This document shows, piece after piece, positions 48,941-57,279 of a stretch of DNA of 64,000 nucleotides; position 1 is the first letter of the stretch; each line of letters opens with the position of its first letter. The stretch comes from Desulfatibacillum sp. (GTDB taxonomy: Bacteria > Desulfobacterota > Desulfobacteria > Desulfobacterales > SpSt-501), in contig DYEU01000016.1 of NCBI GenBank assembly GCA_020725555.1, forward strand, positions 1 through 64,000, written 5' to 3'. The notes beneath the pieces were generated by a model. It searched no databases. It was not told the origin of the DNA and saw only the letters and a program-made list of their open reading frames with translations. A program made the position numbers and the translations under genes.

Positions 48941-50274
48941 ACGCACCTGGCGGCACCCCCTTGCCCGACCCTCCCGGCTACGGCCGCCTGGCGCGGTTTT
49001 TCTGGCCGCTTGCGCTGCAGGCGGCCTCCCAGTCGCTGTGCTACCCGCTGGTCGCCATGGTGGCCGCGCGCGGCCCGGGCGGGACGCTCGATCTCGCCGG
49101 GCTCGCCCAGGCGAACACGGTCCTCTTCTTTCTCGGGATGTTTGCGATCAGCCTCGTCCCCACGGGGATGGTGTTCGCGCGCAGCCGCGAGGGGTACCGG
49201 CAGTTCTACCGCGTCGCGCTCGGGGCCGGCGCCTGCGCCTCCGGCCTCCAGGCGCTGATCTGCCTCGAACCCCTCTCCGCGCTCGTCTTCGAGCGCCTGA
49301 TCGGGCTGCCGCCGGCGATCGCCGCCCCGGCGCGGACCAGCCTGCTTGCGGGGATCCCGCTGCAGCTCTTGTTTTTCAGCCGGATCCCCTATTTCGTCGC
49401 CATGTACTCGTTTCAGGCCTCGGGACTGGCGAGCCTGGCGACGATCGGCCGGGTGGTCCTCACGGCCGCGTTGACCCCCGTGTTCTGCCTGGCGGGGTGG
49501 GTGGGCCCGGCGTGGGCGGTGGCCGCCCTCACGCTGCCGGTCGCGCTCGAAGCCCTCGTCTCCCGGGCCATGGCGCAGCCTTTTCTCGCGCGCCAGCCCG
49601 CCCTCGGCGCCCCCCCGCCCCGGCTGCGCGAGATCTTCGAGTTCAGCCTGCCGCTCACCTTCGGCGGCTATTTCCTCACCCTGGCCGCGGTGGCCGTGGC
49701 CGCGATCCTGGCCCGCGCGCCGGAGCCCGAGCGCATGCTCCCCGTCTACTACCTCGCCCTGGGGCTCGCGAGCCCCGTCGCCTTCAGCGCCACGCGCATC
49801 CAGACGCTCGTCCTCGCCTTTCCGCCGGTCGAGGCGAACCGCGGCCGCACCTTGCGCTTCGCCTGGGCCGCGGGCGCGCTGCTCGGGCTTTTGCCGCTCG
49901 TTTTCCTGCTTCCGGGGCTCGACCGGTTTTACTACGTCACGCTCCAGAACCTGGAGCCGGCCGATCTCCCCTGGGTCCGCCGCACGGCGGCCTTGTTCGT
50001 CTTCTTCCCGCTCGCGGTCGCCCTGCGCGCCCGCGGGGAGGGACTCGCCGCCGCGCTCAACCGGCCGCGCGTCGTCCTCTTCGGGCACGCCGTGCTTCTC
50101 TGCGCGGCCTCGGCCACGGGCGCCCTGGCCCTTTCCCTCGCCGTCCCGGGGAGCCTGATCGGGGCGCTCAGCCTGACGGCGGGGAGCTTCGCCTCCTCGG
50201 CCACGATGCACGCCGCCCTGCGCCGGGCCCGGCGCCCCGATCCGCAACCCCGGGCGGTCACTCCTCCCACTTGA
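48937..50274 (+). CDS. MATE/MurJ-superfamily multidrug or lipid exporter-like protein
   Basis: 445 residues with about twelve hydrophobic helices in two halves, the MOP-superfamily pattern. Family-like stretches are FFWPLALQAASQSLCYPLV near the start and LREIFEFSLPLTFGGYFLT at the middle repeat. It contains few charged residues in the helices and ends with a short basic tail. Coupling to murB (ATGA overlap) might suggest a cell-wall precursor role, but the sequence does not prove it. Its end overlaps the convergent ferredoxin gene by 17 bases. Confidence 0.75.
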   Translation: MNAPGGTPLPDPPGYGRLARFFWPLALQAASQSLCYPLVAMVAARGPGGTLDLAGLAQANTVLFFLGMFAISLVPTGMVFARSREGYRQFYRVALGAGACASGLQALICLEPLSALVFERLIGLPPAIAAPARTSLLAGIPLQLLFFSRIPYFVAMYSFQASGLASLATIGRVVLTAALTPVFCLAGWVGPAWAVAALTLPVALEALVSRAMAQPFLARQPALGAPPPRLREIFEFSLPLTFGGYFLTLAAVAVAAILARAPEPERMLPVYYLALGLASPVAFSATRIQTLVLAFPPVEANRGRTLRFAWAAGALLGLLPLVFLLPGLDRFYYVTLQNLEPADLPWVRRTAALFVFFPLAVALRARGEGLAAALNRPRVVLFGHAVLLCAASATGALALSLAVPGSLIGALSLTAGSFASSATMHAALRRARRPDPQPRAVTPPT

Positions 50275-50452
50275 TGCACTCGACGGGGCAGGAGCTGATC
50301 GCCTCCTCGATGCAATCCTCGGGGCCGCCCTCCGGCTTGATCACCTCGGCCTTCTCGGTCGACTCGTTGAAGGAGAAGACCTCCGGGCAGAGCTCCACGC
50401 ACGTCTGACAACCCACGCACTCGTCGCTGTCCAGCACCACACGCTTGGCCAT
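50258..50452 (-). CDS. Small [4Fe-4S] ferredoxin
   Basis: 64 residues, the size of Desulfovibrio ferredoxins. The ligand set is DECVGCQTCVELCPE near residues 10-23, with a distal cysteine in SSCPVECIKW near the C-terminus. One 4Fe-4S cluster is expected. The acidic surface is typical of an electron carrier, which could serve the pyruvate and aldehyde oxidoreductases. The ATG at 50452 has GAGGAGG upstream. Confidence 0.92.
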   Translation of the reverse strand: MAKRVVLDSDECVGCQTCVELCPEVFSFNESTEKAEVIKPEGGPEDCIEEAISSCPVECIKWEE

Positions 50453-50520
50453 GGCCGCACCTCCTCGAGGGGTTTTCCCCGCCGCGGGGTTCGCCGCGGC
50501 GGAAAGCCGAACCGGGGCGT

Positions 50521-50549
50521 TTGCCAGGCAGCCCCGATTCTGATAGCGT
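50521..50549 (+). promoter_or_regulatory. Weak candidate promoter for the gene at 50598
   Basis: TTGCCA (50521-50526), a 17-base spacer and TAGCGT (50544-50549). Only moderate matches. Confidence 0.3.
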
Positions 50550-50597
50550 CGCAAAAAGATGTCATCTCTACCCCATCCCGCAAGCCGAGGCAATAGC

Positions 50598-50984
50598 ATG
50601 GACGAGCACCCCCAGGGAGACCGCGACAGGACGGAGGCCGCCGCCTCCGACCTCGCCCTCGACCGCCACAACCTCTACCTCGAGGAGACCTTCACCGACC
50701 TCAAGGTCGGCATCGTCAAGCGGCTGACCCCCGTGACCCCCGAGGGGCTGCCCGACAAGGGCCGCAGGCCGATCTTCATCGGCGAGACCCACCTCGAGAC
50801 CCCCCACGGCCCGCTCCCCATCCAGGCGCCGATTCCCGCCAAGGAACTCGCCCAGGCGATCAAGCGCTTCCCCGAGGCGATCGAGGCCGGGTTGCGCCGC
50901 CTCTCGGAGGAGCTCCGGAAAATGAAGGAGGCGCAGGCCGGCCCGCGGATCGAGACCCCCGGGTCGCGCATCATCGTCCCCTGA
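50598..50984 (+). CDS. Conserved cytoplasmic protein of unknown function
   Basis: 128 residues from ATG 50598; an in-frame ATG at 50559 lacks a ribosome site. No signal peptide or membrane helix. The centre reads IVKRLTPVTPEGLPDKGR and PIFIGETHLETPHGPLPIQ, followed by a helical LAQAIKRFPEAIEAGLRRL. I have the impression of a family found in sulfate reducers and relatives, without known function; this was not checked. Confidence 0.75.
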   Translation: MDEHPQGDRDRTEAAASDLALDRHNLYLEETFTDLKVGIVKRLTPVTPEGLPDKGRRPIFIGETHLETPHGPLPIQAPIPAKELAQAIKRFPEAIEAGLRRLSEELRKMKEAQAGPRIETPGSRIIVP

Positions 50985-51121
50985 GCGGGCGGTGGGACCC
51001 GCCGCGTCCCTGCTCGGCGGGCTTCGCAACGAGACGCGACGGTCTACGGCTGGAAGACGCCGCTCGGGTCCCCGGCCTGCCGAACGAAAGCCGCCGCCGG
51101 GAAGGGTTTTCTCCCAGCGTT

Positions 51122-51658
51122 TCACTCCGCCGCGACGACGGCCTGGGGGTTGAAGGGGCTCGCCGCGGGGAAGGGCCGCGCCCCGAGCTCCCGGTCGATC
51201 ATCAGGAGCCCCGGCTTGTCGGCGCCCACCATGGCGAGCTGCTCGGCGATCCGCCCGGCGTTCGCCTCTTCCTCGACCTGTTCGTTCACGAACCAGGAGA
51301 GCAACGGCTCGCTGGCGAACTCCTGCTCCTTGCGGGCAAGCGCGATCAGGGCGTCGATGCACCCGCTGATGAATTGCTCGTGCTTGTGGGCGTCCCGGAA
51401 GGCTTCGAGCGGCGATTCCCACCCGGACTTGAGGAGCTTGAGATCCTTTAACTCCACCTTGCCGCCGCGTTCCAGGACGTGATTGAAGAACTTCATGGCG
51501 TGGGTCATTTCCTCGTGCGCCTGGGCGCGCATCCAGTTCGCCATCCCGTCGAGCGACAGCGACTCGAAGTAGCCCGCCATGGCGAGGTAAAGGTAGGAGG
51601 ACTCGAGCTCGTTCTTGATCTGGTCGTTCAGGGCGTCGTTCAGCTTCTTGCCGATCAT
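51122..51658 (-). CDS. ftnA: Ferritin (bacterial non-haem)
   Basis: 178 residues from ATG 51658, with AAGGAG upstream. The four-helix ferroxidase pattern is visible: IKNELESSYLYLAMAGYFES with ligand Glu, then QAHEEMTHAMKFFNHV (ExxH) and later WFVNEQVEEEANAGRI. Length and order match bacterial ferritin A. It stores iron and limits oxidative damage. It is divergent from the gene at 51853. Confidence 0.95.
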   Translation of the reverse strand: MIGKKLNDALNDQIKNELESSYLYLAMAGYFESLSLDGMANWMRAQAHEEMTHAMKFFNHVLERGGKVELKDLKLLKSGWESPLEAFRDAHKHEQFISGCIDALIALARKEQEFASEPLLSWFVNEQVEEEANAGRIAEQLAMVGADKPGLLMIDRELGARPFPAASPFNPQAVVAAE

Positions 51659-51738
51659 GGGTCCGTCTCCTTTCCCGAGGGGTGGCCTGCGGATCGCCGC
51701 GGGGCGTTTCCGCACGCGCGGAATTGATCAACGGCAGA

Positions 51739-51766
51739 TGCTTACCATCGGCCGGAAGGTTGTCAA
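51739..51766 (-). promoter_or_regulatory. Candidate promoter for ferritin gene
   Basis: A perfect TTGACA (51766-51761) is followed after 16 bases by TAAGCA (51744-51739). The -10 box is weak. Confidence 0.4.
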
Positions 51767-51778
51767 ACCGCCTCCGCC

Positions 51779-51808
51779 TTGACGGCGGCGATCCTCTCCG
51801 CCTACACT
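51779..51808 (+). promoter_or_regulatory. Candidate promoter for the gene at 51853
   Basis: TTGACG (51779-51784), an 18-base spacer and TACACT (51803-51808, four of six) lie 44 bases before the ATG. Confidence 0.42.
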
Positions 51809-51852
51809 GCAGCCGCCGCCGGGGGCGGAGCCTCCCGCGAAAGACGGGCCGC

Positions 51853-52770
51853 ATGACCGAGCAACTGCACCTCTTCGAGGAAGCCGCAACGGACACGCCG
51901 CCGGGGGATGCCCCGGCCGCCTGGGAAGGGGCGGCGGGCGGCGTGGACGAGCTGCTGCAGGCCCTGGCCCGCTGGTCGCGCGGCGGCGAGTACCTCGCGC
52001 TTCTCGAGTTCCTCTGCCGCTTTCCCGCCTACTCGCCGCTCAACGCCTTTCTGATCCGCCTGCAGAACCCGGAGGCGACCCGCGTCGCGACCGCCCGCGC
52101 CTGGGTCACCCGCTTCCGCCGCCGGCTCAAGCCGGAGGCGCGGCCGATCGCCATCCTCGCCCCGATGTCCCCGGTGGTCTTCGTCTTCGATGTCGCCGAC
52201 ACCGCGGGGCCGCCGCTCGCCGCGGCGGAGGCGGGGGGCGGCGCTAAGCGAAGCGCCGCCCGGACCCTCGAGACCCTGGCCGCGAAACTCGCCGCCGAAC
52301 GCGTGGCCGTCGTCTCCACCCCGGCGCCCACCCCGCCGGCCGAGCGCACGTTGCGCCTCACCCCGGCGCTGCGCCGCAGCCTGGGCGCCGAGGCGCCGCC
52401 GGCGCGCATGCGCACGCTCGTCCGCCTGCCGGAGGCCCTCCCGCCGGAAGGCCGGCTCGCCGCGCTCGCCGTCGAGCTCGGGCATCTCTTCTGCGGCCAC
52501 CTGGGCGGCGACGAGGAGGCGGGCTTCCCCGACCGCGGCGATCTCCCCGGCGAGCAGGCCGACCTCGAGGCCGAGTCGGCCGCCTTCCTCGCCTGCCGCC
52601 GCCTCGGGTTTCCCGGCGCCGCCGCGGAATGGCTGGCGGGCCTGCGCGCCCGGCCGGAGGCGGAGCGGCCGCCGCTCAGCCTGAACGCCGTCCTCCAGGC
52701 CGCGGCGCGCATCGAGGCCCTCGCCCGACCGCACCCCCCCCGGCGCAGCCGGGGCCGCGGCGGGGCCTGA
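51853..52770 (+). CDS. ArdC/ImmA-like protein with altered metallopeptidase motif
   Basis: 305 residues. The N-terminal part (about 25-110), with FLCRFPAYSPLNAFLIRLQN and ATARAWVTRFRRRL, resembles the N-terminal domain of ArdC antirestriction proteins (S-x-N-x-x-LI-x-x-Q then W). The central part has LAALAVELGHLFCGHLGG near residues 207-224, which matches the HELGH..GH motif of ImmA/IrrE zinc peptidases except that the first His is Val. No plasmid or phage genes are nearby, so this may be a domesticated relative. Activity is uncertain. Confidence 0.7.
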   Translation: MTEQLHLFEEAATDTPPGDAPAAWEGAAGGVDELLQALARWSRGGEYLALLEFLCRFPAYSPLNAFLIRLQNPEATRVATARAWVTRFRRRLKPEARPIAILAPMSPVVFVFDVADTAGPPLAAAEAGGGAKRSAARTLETLAAKLAAERVAVVSTPAPTPPAERTLRLTPALRRSLGAEAPPARMRTLVRLPEALPPEGRLAALAVELGHLFCGHLGGDEEAGFPDRGDLPGEQADLEAESAAFLACRRLGFPGAAAEWLAGLRARPEAERPPLSLNAVLQAAARIEALARPHPPRRSRGRGGA

Positions 52771-52788
52771 CCCCGGGAGGGCGAGGCC

Positions 52789-53361
52789 GTGGCCGAACCG
52801 CCGCGCCCGGAGAGCCGCGAGGAGGGGTACGTGATCGTCGTGCCCAAGGAGCAGGCCCTCTTCTGGCTCGACCGCCGCGGCCGCTGGTGCAACGCCCACG
52901 GGGTCTTCCGCAACCCGCGCATCAGCGAGCACTTCCACCGCTCGATCCGGCGCGACGCGGGCGGCTACTACGTCGGCCAGGAGCACGGGGGAGGGGTCGA
53001 GAAGGTCTATTTCCCCTACGAGGACACCGCGCTCTTCGTGCGCGAGGTCGTGTTCGGGGAAGACACCCGGCTGCGGCTGAACACCGGGGCCGAAATCCCG
53101 CTCGAGCCGGGGGCGCTTTTCGCCTGCGGCGAGGCCCTCTACGCGACGCACGGCGGCGAGCGCATCCGCTTCACGGAGCGCGCCATGGTGCAGCTCTCGC
53201 GGGCGATGACCTCTTCGGAGGAGGGCCTGTTTCTCGAGACCCGGGAAGGCCGCCGCCGCATCCCGGAGCGGCCGGCCGCGGAGGGCGCGGATGGCCGGGC
53301 CGCGGGCGACGGGGGCGCAGGCCCCGAACCGAGGCAAGGAGGAGACGGATGTACAAGGTGA
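52789..53361 (+). CDS. Conserved protein, DUF1285-like
   Basis: 190 residues from a GTG at 52789. The segment RGRWCNAHGVFRNPRISEHF followed by GGYYVGQEHGG and KVYFPYEDTALFVREV resembles DUF1285 proteins (WY-type start, EKVxxxVEDxPFV-type core). This link is tentative. The C-terminus is a disordered-looking Gly/Ala/Arg tail. It overlaps the EthD gene by 13 bases and lies 18 bases after the ArdC-like gene, so these three genes form a unit. Confidence 0.68.
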   Translation: MAEPPRPESREEGYVIVVPKEQALFWLDRRGRWCNAHGVFRNPRISEHFHRSIRRDAGGYYVGQEHGGGVEKVYFPYEDTALFVREVVFGEDTRLRLNTGAEIPLEPGALFACGEALYATHGGERIRFTERAMVQLSRAMTSSEEGLFLETREGRRRIPERPAAEGADGRAAGDGGAGPEPRQGGDGCTR

Positions 53362-53666
53362 GCGTGATGTACCCCAACCGGGAAGGGGCGCGGTTCGATT
53401 TCGAGTACTACCGCACCGCGCACATGGATCTCGTCTTCCGGCTGCTCAGGCCCTTCGGGCTCGTGCGCACCGAGGTGCTGAAGGGCCTCTCCGGCGGGGA
53501 GGGCAAGCCTGCGCCCTACGCCTGCATCGGGAACCTCTACTTCGAAACCGCGGACGGCTACGAGAAGGGGGTGGCCGCATCCGGCGGGGCGCTGCGGGGC
53601 GACATCCCCAACTTCACGGACATCACGCCCGTGCGCCAGATCAGCGAAGTGATCGACGCCCGCTAG
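53349..53666 (+). CDS. EthD family protein
   Basis: 105 residues from ATG 53349, with AAGGAGG upstream. The EthD signature is clear: VSVMYPNREGARFDFEYYRTAHMDLVFRL split over the first strand and helix, then a second half ending TPVRQISEVI. EthD proteins are small dimeric alpha/beta barrels, first seen in ether-degradation operons, with no settled activity. Its final 26 bases overlap the convergent protease gene. Confidence 0.85.
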   Translation: MYKVSVMYPNREGARFDFEYYRTAHMDLVFRLLRPFGLVRTEVLKGLSGGEGKPAPYACIGNLYFETADGYEKGVAASGGALRGDIPNFTDITPVRQISEVIDAR

Positions 53667-55845
53667 CCGCGGGGAGATTTCCGGGCGGGGCCGACCCGCC
53701 GGGGAGCGCGCCGAGAAAGCACCCGCCGCCGCCGCCGGAGGGGGGCGGGGCCGCCGTCGCCGCGGCCTCGACCGCGGTGTCGGAGCGGCGCTCCCCGTTG
53801 TCCGCCCAGGCGCGGTACACGTAGGACGCCCCCGCCTCGACGGCGGTGTCCGACCAGCCGCCCGCCGCCGCGTCCACGGCGGCGATCCAGGCGAAATCGG
53901 CCGCCCCCGCGCGGCGGCGCTCGATCCGCACCTGGACCGCGCCGAGGTAGCCCCCTTGCCAGGAGAGGTCGATCCGCGCGCCCGAAACACCGCGGGCGGT
54001 GAAGTTGGCGGGGGGGGCGGGGATGCCGTTCACGGCGCGAAAGGCATCGAGCCGCCCGGCGGAGAAGACGACCCCGGCGAGCGCCGCAAGGCGCTCCGCG
54101 CCGTCGACGATGCGCTCCTTGACCTGCCCCGGCGTCAACCCGGGGGAAAGCGCGAGGACGAGCGCCGCCAGCCCCGTGCCGTGGGCCGCCGCCATGGAGG
54201 TGCCCGAAAGCGTGCCGTAGGCGTCCTCCCCCGGCCGCAGCGCCCTCACGCGCACGTCGTCGACGGCGAAGCCGTCGGCCCGGCCCGCGGCGTTCGTCCG
54301 GAGGCGGAAGCGCACGCGGCTTGCCGCCGCCAGGTCGGGGTCGTCGAAATAGGCCTCGGCGAGAACCCAGCCGGCCGAGCGGCCGAAGACCCCGTCGTCG
54401 TAGAGAACGCTTCCCGCCGGCCCGAACGTCCAGACCTCCCGCACCGACCCGCTGCCCCCCGCGCCGGGAAGGCTCTCGACATCCAGCCGGTCGCCATCGG
54501 CCGCGATGTCGTGGCGCAGGAAGAACTCGAGCACCCCGCCCGCGAACCCCGAAAGATCGAAGGGGGGCGAAACCAGGGCGACATCCGCGGCATTCTCGTA
54601 AAGGGCCCCCGGGCTGTCCCCCAGGGCCCAGGCGCTTTCGAACCCGGGGCTCTCGCGGCCGGCGGGCGGCTCGAAGCTCCAGCCCCCGCCCCCCTCCTCG
54701 AAGCCCTCGAGCGCCAGCACTTCCTCCTCCTTCATCTGCGTGCTCACGATGGCCGCGCCGGGCGCGGCCGCGTGCACCCTTCTCGTGCCGCGGTTGGTGA
54801 AGGGCGCCGGTCGGTCGGAGGCGTCGGAGGCGGCGAGGACCAGCACGTGGGGGAGATCGTAGGCCGCGGGGTAGACCGGTTCGCGGTCGATGTCGCGGCC
54901 GTCGTTTCCGGCCGCGGTCACCACGAGCACGCCGGCCGCCGCCAGCTCCTCGAGCGCCTCCTGTTCCGCCTGCGAAAAAAGTTCGCCCGTGTAGCTGGCG
55001 TTCACGACGCGGGCGCCCATCTCCCGGGCATAGGCGAGCGCCTCGACCAGGTCGGCGACGGTCGCCGTGCCCGAGGCGTCGAAGGCGCGGAGCACCATGA
55101 GCCGCGCCTGCCAGCAGAGGCCCGCGATGCCGGTGCCGTTTCCGGCGACCGCGGCGATCGTGCCCGCCACATGGGTGCCGTGGCCGTTGGCATCCCGCGG
55201 GAGGGGATCCTCGAAGACGAAATCCCAGCCGTGGAGGTCGTCGGCGCGGCCGTTGCCGTCGTCGTCCAGGCCGTTTCCGGGAATCTCGCCCGGGTTGACC
55301 CAGAGGTTGGCCGCGAGATCGGGGTGGGTCGTGTCCACGCCGGAATCGAGGAGGGCGATGACCGTCCCGCGGCAGTCGCTCACCGCATCCCAGGCGAGCG
55401 GGGCGCGCATGCGGCCGGCCGCCCAGAGGGAGGGATAGGCGGGGTCGTCAGGCACCCTGCCGAGGCGGCGCAGCGCGTTCGGCTCGGCCCAGGCGACTTC
55501 GGGATCGGCGCGCAGCGCGGCGAGCGCCGCGGAAACGTCCCCCCCCGGCGGGAGAAGAATGCGGTGCAGGCCGGGGGCGGAAAGCGGCCTGAGGGCGCGG
55601 GCGCCAAGCCGCCGCGCCGCCGCGGCGGCGGCACCGGGCCCCGGGGTTCTCTGCTTGACGAGAATCTCACCCGGCGCGTAGAGCGGCCGCTCGCCGGGCC
55701 GCGGCCCGGCGCCGGTGACCCGCCCGCCGAGGGTCATGAGCACCGCCGCGGCGAGGGCGAGGCGCAGGAGGCGCCGGCCGCCGCAAAAACCCCTCATTTT
55801 TCGAACGAAGCGTCCGATAATGACCCCCAGGGATGATGTCCCCAC
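53641..55845 (-). CDS. Secreted subtilisin-family (S8) serine protease with Gly-Cys C-terminal motif
   Basis: 734 residues from a GTG at 55845 with AAGGAGG ideally spaced; an ATG at 55797 lacks one. A signal peptide (LRLALAAAVLMTLGGRVTGA) and a propeptide-like region precede the S8 domain. The catalytic triad is Asp in ALLDSGVDTTHPD, His in NGHGTHVAGTIAA and Ser in GTSMAAAHGTG, with the oxyanion Asn in VTAAGNDGRD. A beta-rich insert separates His and Ser, and a fibronectin-III-like domain follows. The C-terminus has GGGGGCFLGAL but no membrane helix after it; the gene stops inside the EthD gene, so the anchor may be truncated. Confidence 0.92.
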   Translation of the reverse strand: MGTSSLGVIIGRFVRKMRGFCGGRRLLRLALAAAVLMTLGGRVTGAGPRPGERPLYAPGEILVKQRTPGPGAAAAAARRLGARALRPLSAPGLHRILLPPGGDVSAALAALRADPEVAWAEPNALRRLGRVPDDPAYPSLWAAGRMRAPLAWDAVSDCRGTVIALLDSGVDTTHPDLAANLWVNPGEIPGNGLDDDGNGRADDLHGWDFVFEDPLPRDANGHGTHVAGTIAAVAGNGTGIAGLCWQARLMVLRAFDASGTATVADLVEALAYAREMGARVVNASYTGELFSQAEQEALEELAAAGVLVVTAAGNDGRDIDREPVYPAAYDLPHVLVLAASDASDRPAPFTNRGTRRVHAAAPGAAIVSTQMKEEEVLALEGFEEGGGGWSFEPPAGRESPGFESAWALGDSPGALYENAADVALVSPPFDLSGFAGGVLEFFLRHDIAADGDRLDVESLPGAGGSGSVREVWTFGPAGSVLYDDGVFGRSAGWVLAEAYFDDPDLAAASRVRFRLRTNAAGRADGFAVDDVRVRALRPGEDAYGTLSGTSMAAAHGTGLAALVLALSPGLTPGQVKERIVDGAERLAALAGVVFSAGRLDAFRAVNGIPAPPANFTARGVSGARIDLSWQGGYLGAVQVRIERRRAGAADFAWIAAVDAAAGGWSDTAVEAGASYVYRAWADNGERRSDTAVEAAATAAPPPSGGGGGCFLGALPGGSAPPGNLPAASGRRSLR

Positions 55846-55911
55846 GATTTCCTCCTTGCGTTGCACGCGCCGTTGCGCTATCCGGTCGGGCCTTGCGCCG
55901 CGCTACTTGAA

Positions 55912-57279
55912 ATGAACCCGCACGCGAAACGAAACGCCCCTCTTTTCCCGCGCGCCGTCCTCGGCCTCGCTCTGATCCTGCTCGGCGGGCCCTCGCCGGC
56001 GGCATCCCCGGTCTTTTTCCCCGAGCCCGACCCCCCGGTCGTCGCGGCCCCGGCCGATTCCCGTCTCGGGGGCGATGAACCCCGGCCTGCGCTCTCGGGC
56101 GCACCCGAGGTCGAATGGACCTACCACAAAACGCCGGACGGCCTCCACCCGGACGGAAACGAGCAGCAGCTGCTCTGGCTCGCCAACCGCGCGCGCGCAA
56201 ACCCGGCACGGGAAGGAGTCTGGCTCGCCGCGCTTGCAGCCGCCGACCCCGACGTGCGCCAGGCGGTCCTCCTGTTCGAGGTGAACCTCGAGGCGATGAA
56301 GGAGGCCTTCGCCGCCCTCCCCGCCAAGCCGCCCGCCGCCTTCGACGCGCGGCTCCACGCCGCGGCCCGGGCGCACTGCGAGTATCTGATCGCCATCGAC
56401 CGCCAGACCCACGACGGCCAGTTCCTGCGCATTCAGGCGGCCGGTTTCAAGTACACGGCCGCCACCGGCATCGTGTTTTCCTACGCCAGAAGCGCCCTTT
56501 ACGGGCACGCGGCCTTCAACATCGACTGGGGGTACGGGCCGGACGGCATGCAGGATCCGCCCGGCCATCGGCTGGCGATCATGGGGATCAGCGGCAACTG
56601 GACGAACGCGGGCTACGCCGTGGTCCCGGAGACGGATCCCGCAACCTCGGTCGGCCCCCAGGTGATCACCGGGAATTTCGCTGCGGCGAACACCGCCTAC
56701 GCCGACCACCACAACCGCTTCCTCGTGGGGACCGTCTGGGAGGACACAAACGGCAACGGCCTCTACGACCCCGGCGAGGGGCTGGCCGGGGTGCGCGTCC
56801 TCCCCGACCGCGGCACCTATTTCGCGGTCACCGGCGCAAGCGGCGGCTATGCCCTCCCCGTCCTGGAACCCGGCCTCTACCGGGTCTCCTTCAGCGACGG
56901 CGAGCTCGACCACCGCTTCGAGTGCACCGTGAGCGTGGGGGGGGCGAGCGTGCTGCTCGATCTCGAATCCTACTCCGGCTGCTCGACCACCCCCTCGGTT
57001 GCCGAGGGCGGCGGAGGGGGGGGCGGCGGCGGTGGAGGCTGTTTCCTCGGGGCGGCCTCCATCGGGGGTCCGGCCGCGGCGGCGGGGATCGCCGCCCTCG
57101 CGCTCCTTGGGTTCGCCGCCCTTTGCGCCCGGCGGCTTCAGCCCCCCGCGGGGGCGGCCGGCGCTAGCTCGCCCAGCACCTCCTCGAGCCGCTCGATGTG
57201 GCGCTTCTCCTCGGCGATGATCGCCGCGAGGTGCCGCAGGGTCTCCCCCTCCTCCACGAAGGAGGAGAGGATCTCGTAG
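55912..57279 (+). CDS. Secreted CAP/SCP-domain protein with SdrD-B-like domain and Gly-Cys C-terminal anchor
   Basis: 455 residues. A signal peptide (about 1-31) is followed by a CAP domain (about 80-260: EQQLLWLANRARANPAREG, LHAAARAHCEYLI, YGHAAFNIDWG, PPGHRLAIMG) and a small beta domain like SdrD-B (about 275-345: GTVWEDTNGNGLYDPGEGL). The C-terminus has an 11-Gly run, CFLGAAS, a hydrophobic helix and CARR. This resembles exosortase/rhombosortase-type or lipid-anchored sorting tails. The frame then runs about 45 residues into the opposite ferritin-like gene, so the true end may be near 57145 or a frameshift may exist. Confidence 0.8.
   Translation: MNPHAKRNAPLFPRAVLGLALILLGGPSPAASPVFFPEPDPPVVAAPADSRLGGDEPRPALSGAPEVEWTYHKTPDGLHPDGNEQQLLWLANRARANPAREGVWLAALAAADPDVRQAVLLFEVNLEAMKEAFAALPAKPPAAFDARLHAAARAHCEYLIAIDRQTHDGQFLRIQAAGFKYTAATGIVFSYARSALYGHAAFNIDWGYGPDGMQDPPGHRLAIMGISGNWTNAGYAVVPETDPATSVGPQVITGNFAAANTAYADHHNRFLVGTVWEDTNGNGLYDPGEGLAGVRVLPDRGTYFAVTGASGGYALPVLEPGLYRVSFSDGELDHRFECTVSVGGASVLLDLESYSGCSTTPSVAEGGGGGGGGGGGCFLGAASIGGPAAAAGIAALALLGFAALCARRLQPPAGAAGASSPSTSSSRSMWRFSSAMIAARCRRVSPSSTKEERIS

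Noticed and set aside
51853-53361. Anti-phage or mobile-element island around the ArdC/ImmA-like gene
   Set aside because: No integrase, restriction, toxin or plasmid gene is nearby, and base composition matches the flanks.
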